Shown piece by piece: positions 33,701 through 42,407 of a stretch of DNA of 64,000 bases (the first letter of the stretch is position 1; each line of letters opens with the position of its first letter). The position numbers were made by a program, and so were the translations under genes. This DNA is from Paenibacillus piscarius (GTDB taxonomy: Bacteria; Bacillota; Bacilli; Paenibacillales; Paenibacillaceae). The stretch is taken from the NCBI RefSeq assembly GCF_022234545.1, contig NZ_JAIEUI010000021.1, positions 62,001-126,000 of the forward strand. The letters run 5' to 3'. The notes below the pieces were generated by a model. That model searched no databases. It was not told the origin of the DNA and saw nothing but the letters and a program-made list of their open reading frames with translations.

Positions 33701-34395
33701 TGAGTACAGAGCCTCTAATCCGGATCGAGCATCTGGTTCACGGATATACAATGGCTAAAGAACAGGTGACGGTGCTGCAGGATCTGTCTTTTGAGATCAG
33801 CCACGGTGAATTTGTTGCCATCATTGGCCCCTCGGGCTCCGGCAAATCAACCTTAATGAATATGATCGGCTGCCTGGATGTACCGAATGAGGGAAGCTAT
33901 CTCCTGGACGGACAGGATGTCCGCAGGTTATCCGACAACCGGCTGGCCCAGATCCGCAATGAGAAGATCGGCTTCATCTTCCAGAGCTTCAATCTGCTTG
34001 CCAAATTATCTGCGATTGAGAATGTGGAACTGCCGCTGATCTACCGGGGTCTGCCCCGCCGCGAACGCAGAATACTGGCCGAAGCAGCGCTTGAGAAGGT
34101 TGGACTGCATGAGCGGATGCACCACCGGCCCAGCGAGCTGTCAGGAGGCCAGCAGCAGCGGGTCGCCATCGCCAGGGCGCTGGCCGGGAATCCCCCGATG
34201 CTGCTGGCCGATGAGCCTACCGGGGCGCTGGACTCCAGAACAGGAGAAGAGGTCATGCACATGATCCGAATGCTGAATGAACAGGGTCACACCATTATTG
34301 TGATCACCCATGACCTGGGCATTGCCGAGCAAGCGAAGCGGGTGATCCGCATTCAGGACGGCTGCCTGGTGGAAGATCGGAGAAATGACCTATGA
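33700..34395 (+). CDS. MacB/LolD-type ABC ATPase
   Basis: A 231-residue ATPase with Walker A GPSGSGKSTLMNMIGCLD, Q-loop IFQSFNLL, signature LSGGQQQRVAIARAL and Walker B MLLADEPTGALDS. Length and motifs are typical of the stand-alone ATPases that pair with FtsX/MacB permeases. It overlaps both neighbours (TAATG before, ATGA-type after). It energises the permease encoded next for export of a peptide, antibiotic or envelope component. Confidence 0.9.
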   Translation: MSTEPLIRIEHLVHGYTMAKEQVTVLQDLSFEISHGEFVAIIGPSGSGKSTLMNMIGCLDVPNEGSYLLDGQDVRRLSDNRLAQIRNEKIGFIFQSFNLLAKLSAIENVELPLIYRGLPRRERRILAEAALEKVGLHERMHHRPSELSGGQQQRVAIARALAGNPPMLLADEPTGALDSRTGEEVMHMIRMLNEQGHTIIVITHDLGIAEQAKRVIRIQDGCLVEDRRNDL

Positions 34396-35564
34396 TGCTG
34401 GTTCAGAGCATACGAATGGCGCTGATGAGCATCGCCGGCAACAAGGTCCGCTCCTTCCTCACGATGCTGGGCATCATCATCGGAGTGTCCTCAGTCATTC
34501 TGCTCGTTTCGGTCGGGCAGGGTGTCACCGGCCAGATCACCAGCCAGTTCAGTGACTTAGGCACCAACCAGCTGACGGTGATGATCAACGGACGGGGAGC
34601 GGTCACCTCCCTTACGAATGAGGAAGTCGCCGCAATGGGCCGGCTGCCCGGTGTGGACCAGGTGTCGCCTACGGTCAGCAGTACTGTAACGGCGAAGTAC
34701 CGCAACGCTCATACCAACGTCTCCCTTGAAGGCATTACCCCGAGTTACGAGAAGGTGCAGAACTTCCATGTGCAGTCCGGCCGCTTCCTGCTGGATATGG
34801 ACAACGAGTACCGGCAGAAGACGGCCCTGATCGGAACCGAAACGGCGAAGAAGCTGTTCGGTGCCGAGCATCCGGTAGGCCGGGAGCTTCAGCTCAACGG
34901 CAGCACCTTCAAGATTGTAGGCTTGCTCCAGGCCAAGGGCTCCTCGCTCAGCGGATCGAACGATAAGAAAATCCTTATCCCCTTGGCTTCCGCCGAGCGG
35001 CTGCTGCAGAGCAAAGGCATTCAGACCTTTGCCGTCACCGCCTTAAGCGACAAGGATGTAGCACCTGTGAAGGCTGCAATTGGACAGATCCTGGACAAGA
35101 AATTCCTGCACGCCAAGGATTCTTACAGTATCTTCGACTCCAAGCAGATGCTTGATACGCTGAAGGCAACCTCCGGCACATTGTCCCTTGCTCTGGCAGG
35201 GATCGCCGGAATCTCCCTCTTCGTCGGCGGCATCGGCATTATGAACATTATGATTATCTCGGTGAACGAACGCACCCGGGAGATCGGTATACGCAAGGCG
35301 ATCGGCGCCAAAAGAACCGATATTCTGCTGCAATTCATCATTGAATCGGTTGTACTAAGCACCCTGGGCGGAATCATCGGGATTGGAGCAGGCTTAGGTC
35401 TGACCTGGCTGGTTGGCCAAACGGGCGCACTGAAGGTAGGCTATGCCTGGAATATGGTTACCATCTCCTTCCTGTTCTCACTCTTGATCGGCGTATTCTT
35501 CGGCCTTCTGCCTGCCAATAAAGCTGCCAGACTCCGGCCGATCTACGCCCTGCGCACCGATTAG
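34392..35564 (+). CDS. MacB/FtsX-family permease
   Basis: A 390-residue permease: TM1 at the N-terminus (SFLTMLGIIIGVSSVILLV), an extracytoplasmic MacB_PCD domain of about 220 residues (LGTNQLTVMINGRG to YSIFDSKQ), then three C-terminal helices with the FtsX motif NIMIISVNERTREIGIRKAIGAKR. It partners the adaptor and ATPase encoded upstream. The pump genes are followed by a kinase-regulator pair, which probably controls them. Confidence 0.9.
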   Translation: MMLVQSIRMALMSIAGNKVRSFLTMLGIIIGVSSVILLVSVGQGVTGQITSQFSDLGTNQLTVMINGRGAVTSLTNEEVAAMGRLPGVDQVSPTVSSTVTAKYRNAHTNVSLEGITPSYEKVQNFHVQSGRFLLDMDNEYRQKTALIGTETAKKLFGAEHPVGRELQLNGSTFKIVGLLQAKGSSLSGSNDKKILIPLASAERLLQSKGIQTFAVTALSDKDVAPVKAAIGQILDKKFLHAKDSYSIFDSKQMLDTLKATSGTLSLALAGIAGISLFVGGIGIMNIMIISVNERTREIGIRKAIGAKRTDILLQFIIESVVLSTLGGIIGIGAGLGLTWLVGQTGALKVGYAWNMVTISFLFSLLIGVFFGLLPANKAARLRPIYALRTD

Positions 35565-35635
35565 CCGCGATGCTGCAACGGATGTTATGATGGAATGAAA
35601 GAGCACGATCAAATGCAAGCAGGAAGGAACCGGTT

Positions 35636-37072
35636 ATGACGATTAAGCGCCGCTTGTTCATCTCTAATATCCTGATGATTGTCATTCCCGTCTGTATATC
35701 CCTGATCATCGCCTATGTGGGAGTCTCGCTGCTGTTCACCGTATCGAAGCATGATAAGCAAGGCCCGTTCTATACGGGATATGACGATCTGGTCCGGCTG
35801 TCCGCCAAGCTGCTGGAGGACACAGGAGAACAGAAGCAGGAAGAGATCCGCCGCCAGATCGAAGCCATCTTGAAGCCGGAAGGTATGAGTCTGGTCATCT
35901 ACGATTCAGAGAAGATTCAGATCAGCTTCAATCTTCAGGAGACCCGGCTCACAGAGAAGCTGCTGCGGGTAGTCAGAGCCATGGATGGTCAAGGCTTCGC
36001 TTCGGCGGAGGATAAAGAGGTGTTCGCTCAACAGATCCGGGCAGCCGGCCAAGCATACACTGTGAGCATTATCGGCACGGCCACGGATGATACGGACGGA
36101 CCAGTCACTCCGGCTATGGCAACCTTCCTTATTCTGGTTACCCTGGGGATCATCTTTGCGGTTTTTGTAACGAATCAATTCCTTACCCGGTTTGTGTTCA
36201 AGCGGATTAAGCAGCCGCTGGACACGCTGGCAGACGGGGTGCATCAGATCCGGGACGGCAATCTGGATGTCAGAATTGAATACGGGAACAAGGATGAATT
36301 CGCTCCGGTCTGTGAGGATTTCAATGACATGGCTGTCCGCCTCAAGGAATCCCAGCGCCTGATTCGTAAGCAGGAGGAGAGCCGCAAGGAGCTGCTGGCC
36401 GGGATATCGCATGACCTCCGTTCCCCGCTGACCTCTGTCCGGGCATATTCGGAAGGGCTGCTGGATGGGGTAGCTGCAACCCCTGAATCCCAGAAGAAAT
36501 ATATCACCATGATCAAGACCAAGGCGGAGGATATTGACCGGATGGTGAACAAGATCTTTCTGTTCTCCAAAATGGACCTGGGCGATTACCCCTACGAGCC
36601 GGAGGTGCTGGAGGTCAACCAGGAGCTGCTCTCCCTGATTAAAGCTATGACCGAAGAATACCGGGATCAAGGGCTGGACGTAGTCATTGCCGCCCTGGCT
36701 CCGGATGTGCATATCTTTGCCGATCCGGCACAGCTCAGCAGCATGGTCTTCAACATTCTGGAAAATAGCTGGAAATACAAAGATAAGGAACGCGTCCAGG
36801 TCACGATCCGCACCGAGGTTATGGGGAACCATGTGCAGATCTGCCTCGAAGATAACGGGCCCGGTGTACCCGAGAAGGCACTGGACAAGCTGTTCGATGT
36901 GTTCTACCGCAGTGATCCTTCGCGCAATAATCCGACCAAAGGCAGCGGGCTCGGGCTGGCCATAACGGCAAAAGCGGTCAGCCGGATGGGCGGAAGCATA
37001 CACGCAGAGCCCTCCCCCGCAGGGGGCCTGCGCATCATTATCAAATTGCCGGTTACGGACAAAGGGGCCTGA
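35636..37072 (+). CDS. Sensor histidine kinase (BaeS/VanS-like)
   Basis: The 478-residue kinase has two TM helices (MIVIPVCISLIIAYVGVSLLF and FLILVTLGIIFAVFVTNQFL) around an extracellular domain of about 125 residues, then HAMP, the phospho-acceptor His in LLAGISHDLRSPLTSVRAY, and an ATPase domain (NILENSWKY, DNGPGV, GSGLGLAI). GAAGGA precedes the ATG. Two bases separate it from its regulator gene. It sits 71 bases after the MacB-type permease, so it likely monitors the compound that the pump handles. Confidence 0.88.
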   Translation: MTIKRRLFISNILMIVIPVCISLIIAYVGVSLLFTVSKHDKQGPFYTGYDDLVRLSAKLLEDTGEQKQEEIRRQIEAILKPEGMSLVIYDSEKIQISFNLQETRLTEKLLRVVRAMDGQGFASAEDKEVFAQQIRAAGQAYTVSIIGTATDDTDGPVTPAMATFLILVTLGIIFAVFVTNQFLTRFVFKRIKQPLDTLADGVHQIRDGNLDVRIEYGNKDEFAPVCEDFNDMAVRLKESQRLIRKQEESRKELLAGISHDLRSPLTSVRAYSEGLLDGVAATPESQKKYITMIKTKAEDIDRMVNKIFLFSKMDLGDYPYEPEVLEVNQELLSLIKAMTEEYRDQGLDVVIAALAPDVHIFADPAQLSSMVFNILENSWKYKDKERVQVTIRTEVMGNHVQICLEDNGPGVPEKALDKLFDVFYRSDPSRNNPTKGSGLGLAITAKAVSRMGGSIHAEPSPAGGLRIIIKLPVTDKGA

Positions 37073-37074
37073 CC

Positions 37075-37779
37075 ATGACCAGAGTATTAATCATTGAAGA
37101 TGACAGTGCGATTGCAGCCATTGAGCGTGACTATCTGGAGATACATGACTTCTCGGTCGAGGTCGCGGAAGACGGAATCACCGGACTTGAGCTGGCGCTG
37201 ACGGGACAATTCCAGCTTATTCTGCTCGATCTGATGCTGCCGGGCGAGGACGGGTTCTCGGTGTGCCGCAAGCTGCGCAGCCAGCTCGATATTCCCATCC
37301 TTATGGTCACAGCCAAGCAGGAGGATATCGATAAGATCCGAGGCCTTGGGCTTGGAGCGGATGATTACATCGTTAAGCCTTTTTCACCGAACGAATTAGT
37401 GGCCCGGGTCAAGTCCAATCTGGCGCAATATTCGCGGCTTAAGGGCAGCAGCGGCAGCAGTCCGGAGCGCAACAGCCGGATCGAGGCCGGTCCGTTCATC
37501 ATTCATACCTTATCCCACAGAGCCTATCTGCATGGCCGGGAGCTGGAGCTGAAGAAGAAGGAGTTCGACCTGCTGCACTTCCTGATTGCCAATGCGGATA
37601 TCGTGTTCAGCAGGGATTCCCTGTATGAGCGGATCTGGGGCTTCGATGCCATGGGGGATAACGCAACCGTAGCGGTCCATATCAACAGGCTGCGGGAGAA
37701 GATCGAGCAGGACCCCGGCAACCCGAAGTATATTCAGACGGTGTGGGGTGCGGGGTATCGGTTTCAGGTACCGCAATAA
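37075..37779 (+). CDS. OmpR-family response regulator
   Basis: A 234-residue regulator with receiver domain (LIIEDDSAI, phospho-Asp in LILLDLMLPGEDG, Lys in DYIVKPFSP) and winged-helix output (LELKKKEFDLLHFLIANADIVFSRDSLYERIWG, AVHINRLREKIE). It is the partner of the kinase encoded 2 bases upstream and closes the secreted protein/exporter/two-component run. Its regulon probably includes the 29970 operon. Confidence 0.9.
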   Translation: MTRVLIIEDDSAIAAIERDYLEIHDFSVEVAEDGITGLELALTGQFQLILLDLMLPGEDGFSVCRKLRSQLDIPILMVTAKQEDIDKIRGLGLGADDYIVKPFSPNELVARVKSNLAQYSRLKGSSGSSPERNSRIEAGPFIIHTLSHRAYLHGRELELKKKEFDLLHFLIANADIVFSRDSLYERIWGFDAMGDNATVAVHINRLREKIEQDPGNPKYIQTVWGAGYRFQVPQ

Positions 37780-37879
37780 TAGGCGCGTTCTGCCACCTTA
37801 TAATAAATACACTGGATTTTCAGCGGCTTATTTATAAGAATTAGAATAATTGAGTTTCCTATGATTACAGGGGGTCGCT

Positions 37880-38530
37880 GTGTTCATGCTACTACTGAAG
37901 TTATGCGCTATCGCTGTACTGCTGTCTTTTTCCTACCGGATCTTCGAGCGGGTGCTTGGGTTGGTTGCTAAGACACAGGTGCGGTATACAATCTATTATT
38001 GGGGAGCCGCCATGATTGGCGCGAGCATTCTGTGGAAGGGCAGTTATACGTTCGGGGTGCCGCATCAGGTGATGAGGGTGCTTCCGCTGTTTCTTGTCAT
38101 TCTGGCAGTGAATCTGATCATCTCCAGAGCCTCCGGCTATAATCCAGTGGGCACTTATAATACAGTCAACTTCGTGCTGTGCTTCCCGATTTTTGAGGAG
38201 ATTGCCTTCCGGGGGCTTGTCCTGCCTATACTGGCGCAGCATCCGGTGCTTGGAGAACTCCATGCCACAGGGATCATCGATGTCAGCGGCGCTATTCTCC
38301 TTACTGCGTTCCTGTTCGCCGTGTCGCATTTGCAATATTACCGGCTGAACCGCGAGAGCGTCCGGTTTATGCTGTTCGCCCTGAGCGGAGGGATTTTCTT
38401 CGGGCTGTTCGCGCAGGTGACGGAGTCGCTGGTGCTGACGGTTGCGCTGCATATTGCTTTTAACGGATCGGCTGTCTGGGTTCAAAAAAAGAGCCACAGC
38501 TCATCTACAGAGCCAGCGCCTCTTCCGTAA
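37880..38530 (+). CDS. CPBP-family intramembrane metalloprotease
   Basis: A 216-residue integral membrane protein with about seven helices and the three CPBP/Abi motifs: FEEIAFRGL (EExxxR), FLFAVSHLQY (FxxxH) and LHIAFNGSA (HxxxN), the metal and catalytic residues of Rce1-like proteases. It starts at GTG 37880 after CAGGGGG. Its 3' end overlaps the convergent HD gene by 26 bases. Bacterial members often act in self-immunity to bacteriocins or in processing of small peptides; the substrate here is unknown. Confidence 0.85.
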   Translation: MFMLLLKLCAIAVLLSFSYRIFERVLGLVAKTQVRYTIYYWGAAMIGASILWKGSYTFGVPHQVMRVLPLFLVILAVNLIISRASGYNPVGTYNTVNFVLCFPIFEEIAFRGLVLPILAQHPVLGELHATGIIDVSGAILLTAFLFAVSHLQYYRLNRESVRFMLFALSGGIFFGLFAQVTESLVLTVALHIAFNGSAVWVQKKSHSSSTEPAPLP

Positions 38531-39134
38531 TGCGTCTGATATCGATCGGAGACAGCGTCTCCTCGTTCACCATGTCCGGCAGAATCTCTGCCAGAAAGTA
38601 ATCCACACATTTCAAGTTGATATGCTTGATCTTGATCAGTGCGTTACGGTACATTACCACGAATTCCTTCTCGGTGTTCCCTCTTTGCAGCTCGGCAAAG
38701 GCCTCATACACCTGATCCATCTTATCCGCAACCTCCAGAATCAGCCCCTCCAGCGACTCATCCTTGCCCTCACGCAGCTGCTGGTAGAAGATGCTTTTGA
38801 ACTCGTCGGGAATATGCTCCTTGATGAAGTTGTCGATCATGCCCTCCTCCACCTGCTGGATCAGTGATCTGAGCTGGAGCGAGGAGTGCTTCACCGGCGT
38901 TTTGATATCTCCAATAAAAATCTCTCCATAATCATGGCTGCTCGTAATCTCGTACAGCTTCTTCCAGTCGATCACCGCGCCGTGCTGCTCTTCAATGTCC
39001 GCCAGCGTCTTCGCATATTGCACGACCTTCCAGGAATGGGCCGCTACGCTATGCTCCTCGAATTTGAATTTGCCCGGGCAGCGGATGATGCGCTCCAGTT
39101 CATTCAGTGACCGGAAATACTTGTGAATTCCCAT
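38505..39134 (-). CDS. HD-domain hydrolase, YfbR-like
   Basis: A 209-residue cytoplasmic protein with the metal-binding HD pattern: EEHSVAAHSWKVVQYAKTL (H...H), then ITSSHDYGEIFIGDIKTPVKH (HD) and ILEVADKMDQVYEA (D). YfbR-type proteins are 5'-deoxynucleotidases; the length is right, though the C-terminal helix bundle differs. RBS GGGAGGA before the ATG. It overlaps the CPBP gene tail to tail, so antisense effects between the two mRNAs are possible. Confidence 0.75.
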   Translation of the reverse strand: MGIHKYFRSLNELERIIRCPGKFKFEEHSVAAHSWKVVQYAKTLADIEEQHGAVIDWKKLYEITSSHDYGEIFIGDIKTPVKHSSLQLRSLIQQVEEGMIDNFIKEHIPDEFKSIFYQQLREGKDESLEGLILEVADKMDQVYEAFAELQRGNTEKEFVVMYRNALIKIKHINLKCVDYFLAEILPDMVNEETLSPIDIRRITEEALAL

Positions 39135-39318
39135 GGCTAGTCCTCCCGTATGTTAGTTAGGCTACGCTAGAGTTCAGTCTAATCCTTCAGTGTTAACCCC
39201 GGATGAACCTCAGCACCCCATTGTGTAAAATCCGCACAGCTGCGCGTATCTAACGGTTTTGCCTGGCCTCTCCCCGTCCCATTGCGGTCCTCATCCCCGA
39301 CTAAAGTCTGGATTCAAG

Positions 39319-39336
39319 AACAGTCTGCAGGCTGTT
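39319..39336. promoter_or_regulatory. Near-perfect 18-bp palindrome upstream of pspC
   Basis: AACAGTCTGCAGGCTGTT has one mismatched pair around a CTGCAG centre and lies just ahead of a TACAAT -10-like element at 39356-39361. It could be an operator for the pspC-pspA pair. Nothing else is seen in the 298-base spacer 39135-39432. Confidence 0.35.
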
Positions 39337-39432
39337 TTGCGATGAAGGATAAATTCGTACAATACATACATAGACAACGGAAATGAACACGCCGGCTACC
39401 GGCGGTCATCTAATAAGAGAGGAAGATTCATT

Positions 39433-39651
39433 ATGACAAAAAAATTAACCCGCTCCGTAACAGACAAGAAGCTCACCGGCTTATGTGGAGGATTGGCACG
39501 CTATTTCAACGTTGATACGACCCTGGTAAGATTGCTTGTAGCCGCTGCCGCCTTTTTCAGCTTCGGAACAGTTATCCTGCTCTACATCATCGGCAGTCTC
39601 ATTATCCCTCAGGAATCCTACGGCGGATTCGATGACAGCTTCAACTTCTAA
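39433..39651 (+). CDS. pspC: PspC-domain membrane protein
   Basis: A 72-residue protein consisting of a single PspC domain: a cytoplasmic start (KKLTRSVTDKKLTGLCGGLARYFNVDTTLVR) and one hydrophobic helix (LLVAAAAFFSFGTVILLYIIGSLIIP). PspC proteins sense or relay membrane stress and work with PspA. GAGGAAG is the RBS. It is 62 bases ahead of the pspA-like gene with no terminator between, so they form a two-gene envelope-stress operon. Confidence 0.88.
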   Translation: MTKKLTRSVTDKKLTGLCGGLARYFNVDTTLVRLLVAAAAFFSFGTVILLYIIGSLIIPQESYGGFDDSFNF

Positions 39652-39713
39652 TTTACTGTACTAAAAACTTGCGTTTGCGCTTAATCAACCCACATATAAA
39701 GGAGATCATTACA

Positions 39714-40379
39714 ATGAGCATATTCCAAAGAATCACTACCCTAACCAAGGCTGCTATTCACGAAGGACTGAACAAGCTGGAGGATCCGATTCTGCTGACC
39801 GGCCAATACCTGCGCGACCTGGAGGACAAAATCACCGGTGCCGAAGGCAAACAGCGTGAACTGAAGGCAGCGGCCAGTGTGCTGGAGCGCCGGATCTACG
39901 AATACAAGGTGCTTGCAGAACGCAGTGAAGCGGAAGCAGTCCAGTACATGAGCGAAGGCAATGAACCGGCGGCCCGCACTGCGGTTATGGCTAAGATCCG
40001 TTACACGGAGAGCGAACAGGAATGCACCGCCGGGCTGAAGGAGACCCAGGCTACGCTGGCTTCCCTTGAAGTACAGCTGGCCAGTGTGAAGGAAGAACAG
40101 AAACGTCTCAAAGCCAAAAGAGCCGAGCTGGCCGAACGTGCCCGCAAGGCCGCAGAGATCAAGCAGGCTGCCCAGGCTTACAACACTGCTGCTCCGGCTG
40201 GCTATCCCGGTCAAGTGCTGAACAACGGTGCCGCCTCACGCGGATTCGAACGCATGGAGGACAAAATCGCCATGCAGGAAGCGATGGCCGAGCAAGCGGG
40301 ACTGGCCGCAGCGGCTCATGACTCTTCCATGAACAGCGCGGTTGAAGCCGAGCTGGAACGCCTCCGTAACCGGAAGTAA
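39714..40379 (+). CDS. pspA: PspA/IM30-family membrane-remodelling protein
   Basis: A 221-residue, almost wholly alpha-helical protein (MSIFQRITTLTKAAIHEGLNKLEDPILL at the start, then long charged coiled coil RELKAAASVLERRIYEYKVLAERSEAEA and QTLASLEVQLASVKEEQKRLKAKRAEL). PspA/Vipp1 proteins belong to the ESCRT-III superfamily and coat damaged membranes. ATG 39714 is chosen for its GGAG RBS; the longer frame is spurious. A strong terminator follows at 40407. Confidence 0.9.
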   Translation: MSIFQRITTLTKAAIHEGLNKLEDPILLTGQYLRDLEDKITGAEGKQRELKAAASVLERRIYEYKVLAERSEAEAVQYMSEGNEPAARTAVMAKIRYTESEQECTAGLKETQATLASLEVQLASVKEEQKRLKAKRAELAERARKAAEIKQAAQAYNTAAPAGYPGQVLNNGAASRGFERMEDKIAMQEAMAEQAGLAAAAHDSSMNSAVEAELERLRNRK

Positions 40380-40406
40380 GCTGACGGTATCGTCCGTAAT
40401 TGCAAG

Positions 40407-40445
40407 AAGGATGCCTCCCTGGTCATAGGGATGGCATCCTTTTTT
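40407..40445 (+). terminator. Terminator after pspA
   Basis: AAGGATGCC pairs with GGCATCCTT, extended by TCCCT/AGGGA, and is followed by six T. Confidence 0.9.
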
Positions 40446-40474
40446 GGTGACGAATTATTACCTCTTCGCCTGAT

Positions 40475-41812
40475 TCACACCTGCCCCGCCGGTTCAGTGG
40501 CCTTGGTGTAGCGGTTCTGCGGAATGGGCAGACCGAGATTCCCCCGCAGGGTATCGCTCTCATATTCGGTGCGGAACAGCCCGCGCTCCTGCAGGATCGG
40601 AACCACCTGATCCACAAATTCCTCCAGCCCTTTCGGAACAGAAGCGGCCAGCATGAAGCCGTCGGCGGCCCCGCCCTCGAACCAGGCCTGAAGCTGATCG
40701 GCCACCTGCTCCGGCGTACCGATGAAGCTGCTCCGCGGTGTAGCCGACTGCAAGGCGACCTGCCGCAGGGTTAAGCCCTGCTCCTTGGCATCCTTCTTGA
40801 TCTTGTCCGTTCCGCTCTGGAAGCTGTTCCGGCCCAGATCGCCCAGCTCCGGGAACGGCTCATCCAGCGGATACTGCGAGAAGTCATGATGCTCGAAGAA
40901 CCGGCCCAGATAGTTCAGCGCATTCTCGATCGTTACCAGTCCGGCCACCTCCTGGTATTTGCGCTCCGCCTCCTCCGGGGTAGCCCCGAGAATCGGTGCT
41001 ATGCCCGGGAAGATCAGCACTTCATCGGGATTGCGTCCGAAGGAGGCTACCCGGCTTTTCACATCCTTATAGAATGCCTGGGCAGACTCCAGGGTGTCAT
41101 GGCCCGTGAAGATGGCGTCTGCCACGCTTGAGGCATAATCCTTGCCGACCTCCGAGGAGCCTGCCTGGAAGATCACCGGCTGTCCCTGCTTCGAGCGGGC
41201 AATATTGAGCGGTCCCTTCACCGAGAAGAACTCGCCTTGATGGTCCAGCGTGTGCATTTTATCCGGATCGAAGAAGACACCCTTCTCCTTGTTCCGCACA
41301 AAAGCGTCATCCTCCCAGGAATCCCACAGCCCGCGCGCCACCTCCAGATATTCGGCAGCAATGCGGTACCGCTTGCCATGATCCGGATGCTCCTTCTTGC
41401 TGTAATTGAGCGCAGAGCCTTCGAGCGGCGAAGTCACTACATTCCACCCGGCCCGTCCGCCGCTGATCACATCGAGTGAGCCGAACTGCCGGGCTACCGT
41501 GAATGGTTCACTGTAAGAGGTGGACAAGGTCCCGACCAGACCAATCCGGCTGCTGACTGCCGCCAGCGCACTAAGAATGGTCAGCGGCTCGAAGCGGTTC
41601 AGGAAATGAGGGATCGACTTCTCATTGATGAACAGACCGTCGGCAATGAAGATCAGGTCCAGCTTGCCTTCCTCCGCCTTGCGGACCCACTCCTTGTATA
41701 GCTCAAAGTTCACACTGGCATCGGGCTTCGCATCGGGATGGCGCCACATGGAGGTGCTTCCTCCAACTCCGTGCAGCAATGCGCCCAGCTTTAACTGTCT
41801 TGATTTCGTCAT
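40475..41812 (-). CDS. FMN-dependent monooxygenase, NtaA/SnaA/YtnJ type
   Basis: A 445-residue bacterial-luciferase-fold enzyme with the NtaA/DszA/SnaA hallmarks: GSTSMWRHPDA, FIADGLF, STSYSEPFTVARQFGSLDVISGGRAGWNVVTS, GSSEVGKDYAS and AQGL-type tail NSFQSGTDKI. It uses FMNH2 and O2 to oxidise a C-H, C-N or C-S bond. Start taken at 41812 (MTKSRQ), AGGAGG 7 bases upstream. In B. subtilis the relative YtnJ (CmoJ) acts on N-acetyl-S-alkylcysteines in the ytm operon, which this locus resembles. It is the last gene of a nine-gene minus-strand run. Confidence 0.85.
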   Translation of the reverse strand: MTKSRQLKLGALLHGVGGSTSMWRHPDAKPDASVNFELYKEWVRKAEEGKLDLIFIADGLFINEKSIPHFLNRFEPLTILSALAAVSSRIGLVGTLSTSYSEPFTVARQFGSLDVISGGRAGWNVVTSPLEGSALNYSKKEHPDHGKRYRIAAEYLEVARGLWDSWEDDAFVRNKEKGVFFDPDKMHTLDHQGEFFSVKGPLNIARSKQGQPVIFQAGSSEVGKDYASSVADAIFTGHDTLESAQAFYKDVKSRVASFGRNPDEVLIFPGIAPILGATPEEAERKYQEVAGLVTIENALNYLGRFFEHHDFSQYPLDEPFPELGDLGRNSFQSGTDKIKKDAKEQGLTLRQVALQSATPRSSFIGTPEQVADQLQAWFEGGAADGFMLAASVPKGLEEFVDQVVPILQERGLFRTEYESDTLRGNLGLPIPQNRYTKATEPAGQV

Positions 41813-41837
41813 GTTCATTCCTCCTCCTAAAATATGC

Positions 41838-42353
41838 TTACAATGCCGCTTGCTGTGAAGCTTCAGTAGCTTGAGTCGTTTGGGCAGCTTCAGCTCCCCG
41901 CTTCACCCGTTCAATCTGGGCCAGATGCCGCTCTACATGTGCAGTGAATCCGCGGACAATATCGGTGATCCGCACCGTTTCGCCCTTGAAGTTAATTCCG
42001 CTTTTCTCCCATTCTGCGGGACTCAGCCTTCCCAGCAGCAAACTGTTGTATTGCAGCAGACTGCGGAACAGCTCCAGACTGTCTGCGGCCTGCCCCTGAT
42101 TACTGTGCTGTCCGCTAACCCACGCGTCCTGCTCGAATGCCGGGAGCTGAACCTTCGTATCCGCCAGAATATCACGGATGCGGAAGGAGACGACAATGCT
42201 GTGATCCGCCAGATGGGCCAGCACCTCGGTCACACTCCAGCTTGACGGCTCCGCCTTCCACCGGAGCTGCTCTTCGGATAAGCCTTCCACCGCCTGGACC
42301 AATTGCCCATGCGTATTCAAGTAGCCGTCTAGCTCCACACTCACACTGCTCAT
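41838..42353 (-). CDS. DinB/YfiT-like metal-dependent helix-bundle protein
   Basis: A 171-residue four-helix protein with the DinB-superfamily pattern: GLSEEQLRWKAEPSSWSVTEVLAHLADHSI (first His), then a later His pair in GFTAHVERHLAQIERVK. Three His typically bind a metal. DinB-fold enzymes include mycothiol- and bacillithiol-dependent transferases and isomerases, so a thiol-handling step in this sulfur locus is plausible, though not shown. 25 bases before the NtaA-type gene. Confidence 0.72.
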   Translation of the reverse strand: MSSVSVELDGYLNTHGQLVQAVEGLSEEQLRWKAEPSSWSVTEVLAHLADHSIVVSFRIRDILADTKVQLPAFEQDAWVSGQHSNQGQAADSLELFRSLLQYNSLLLGRLSPAEWEKSGINFKGETVRITDIVRGFTAHVERHLAQIERVKRGAEAAQTTQATEASQQAAL

Positions 42354-42407
42354 TGCGCTTCCCTCCAGTATAGGTTTGGATTATCGTTGTTAAGGTCACT
42401 ATGTGCG

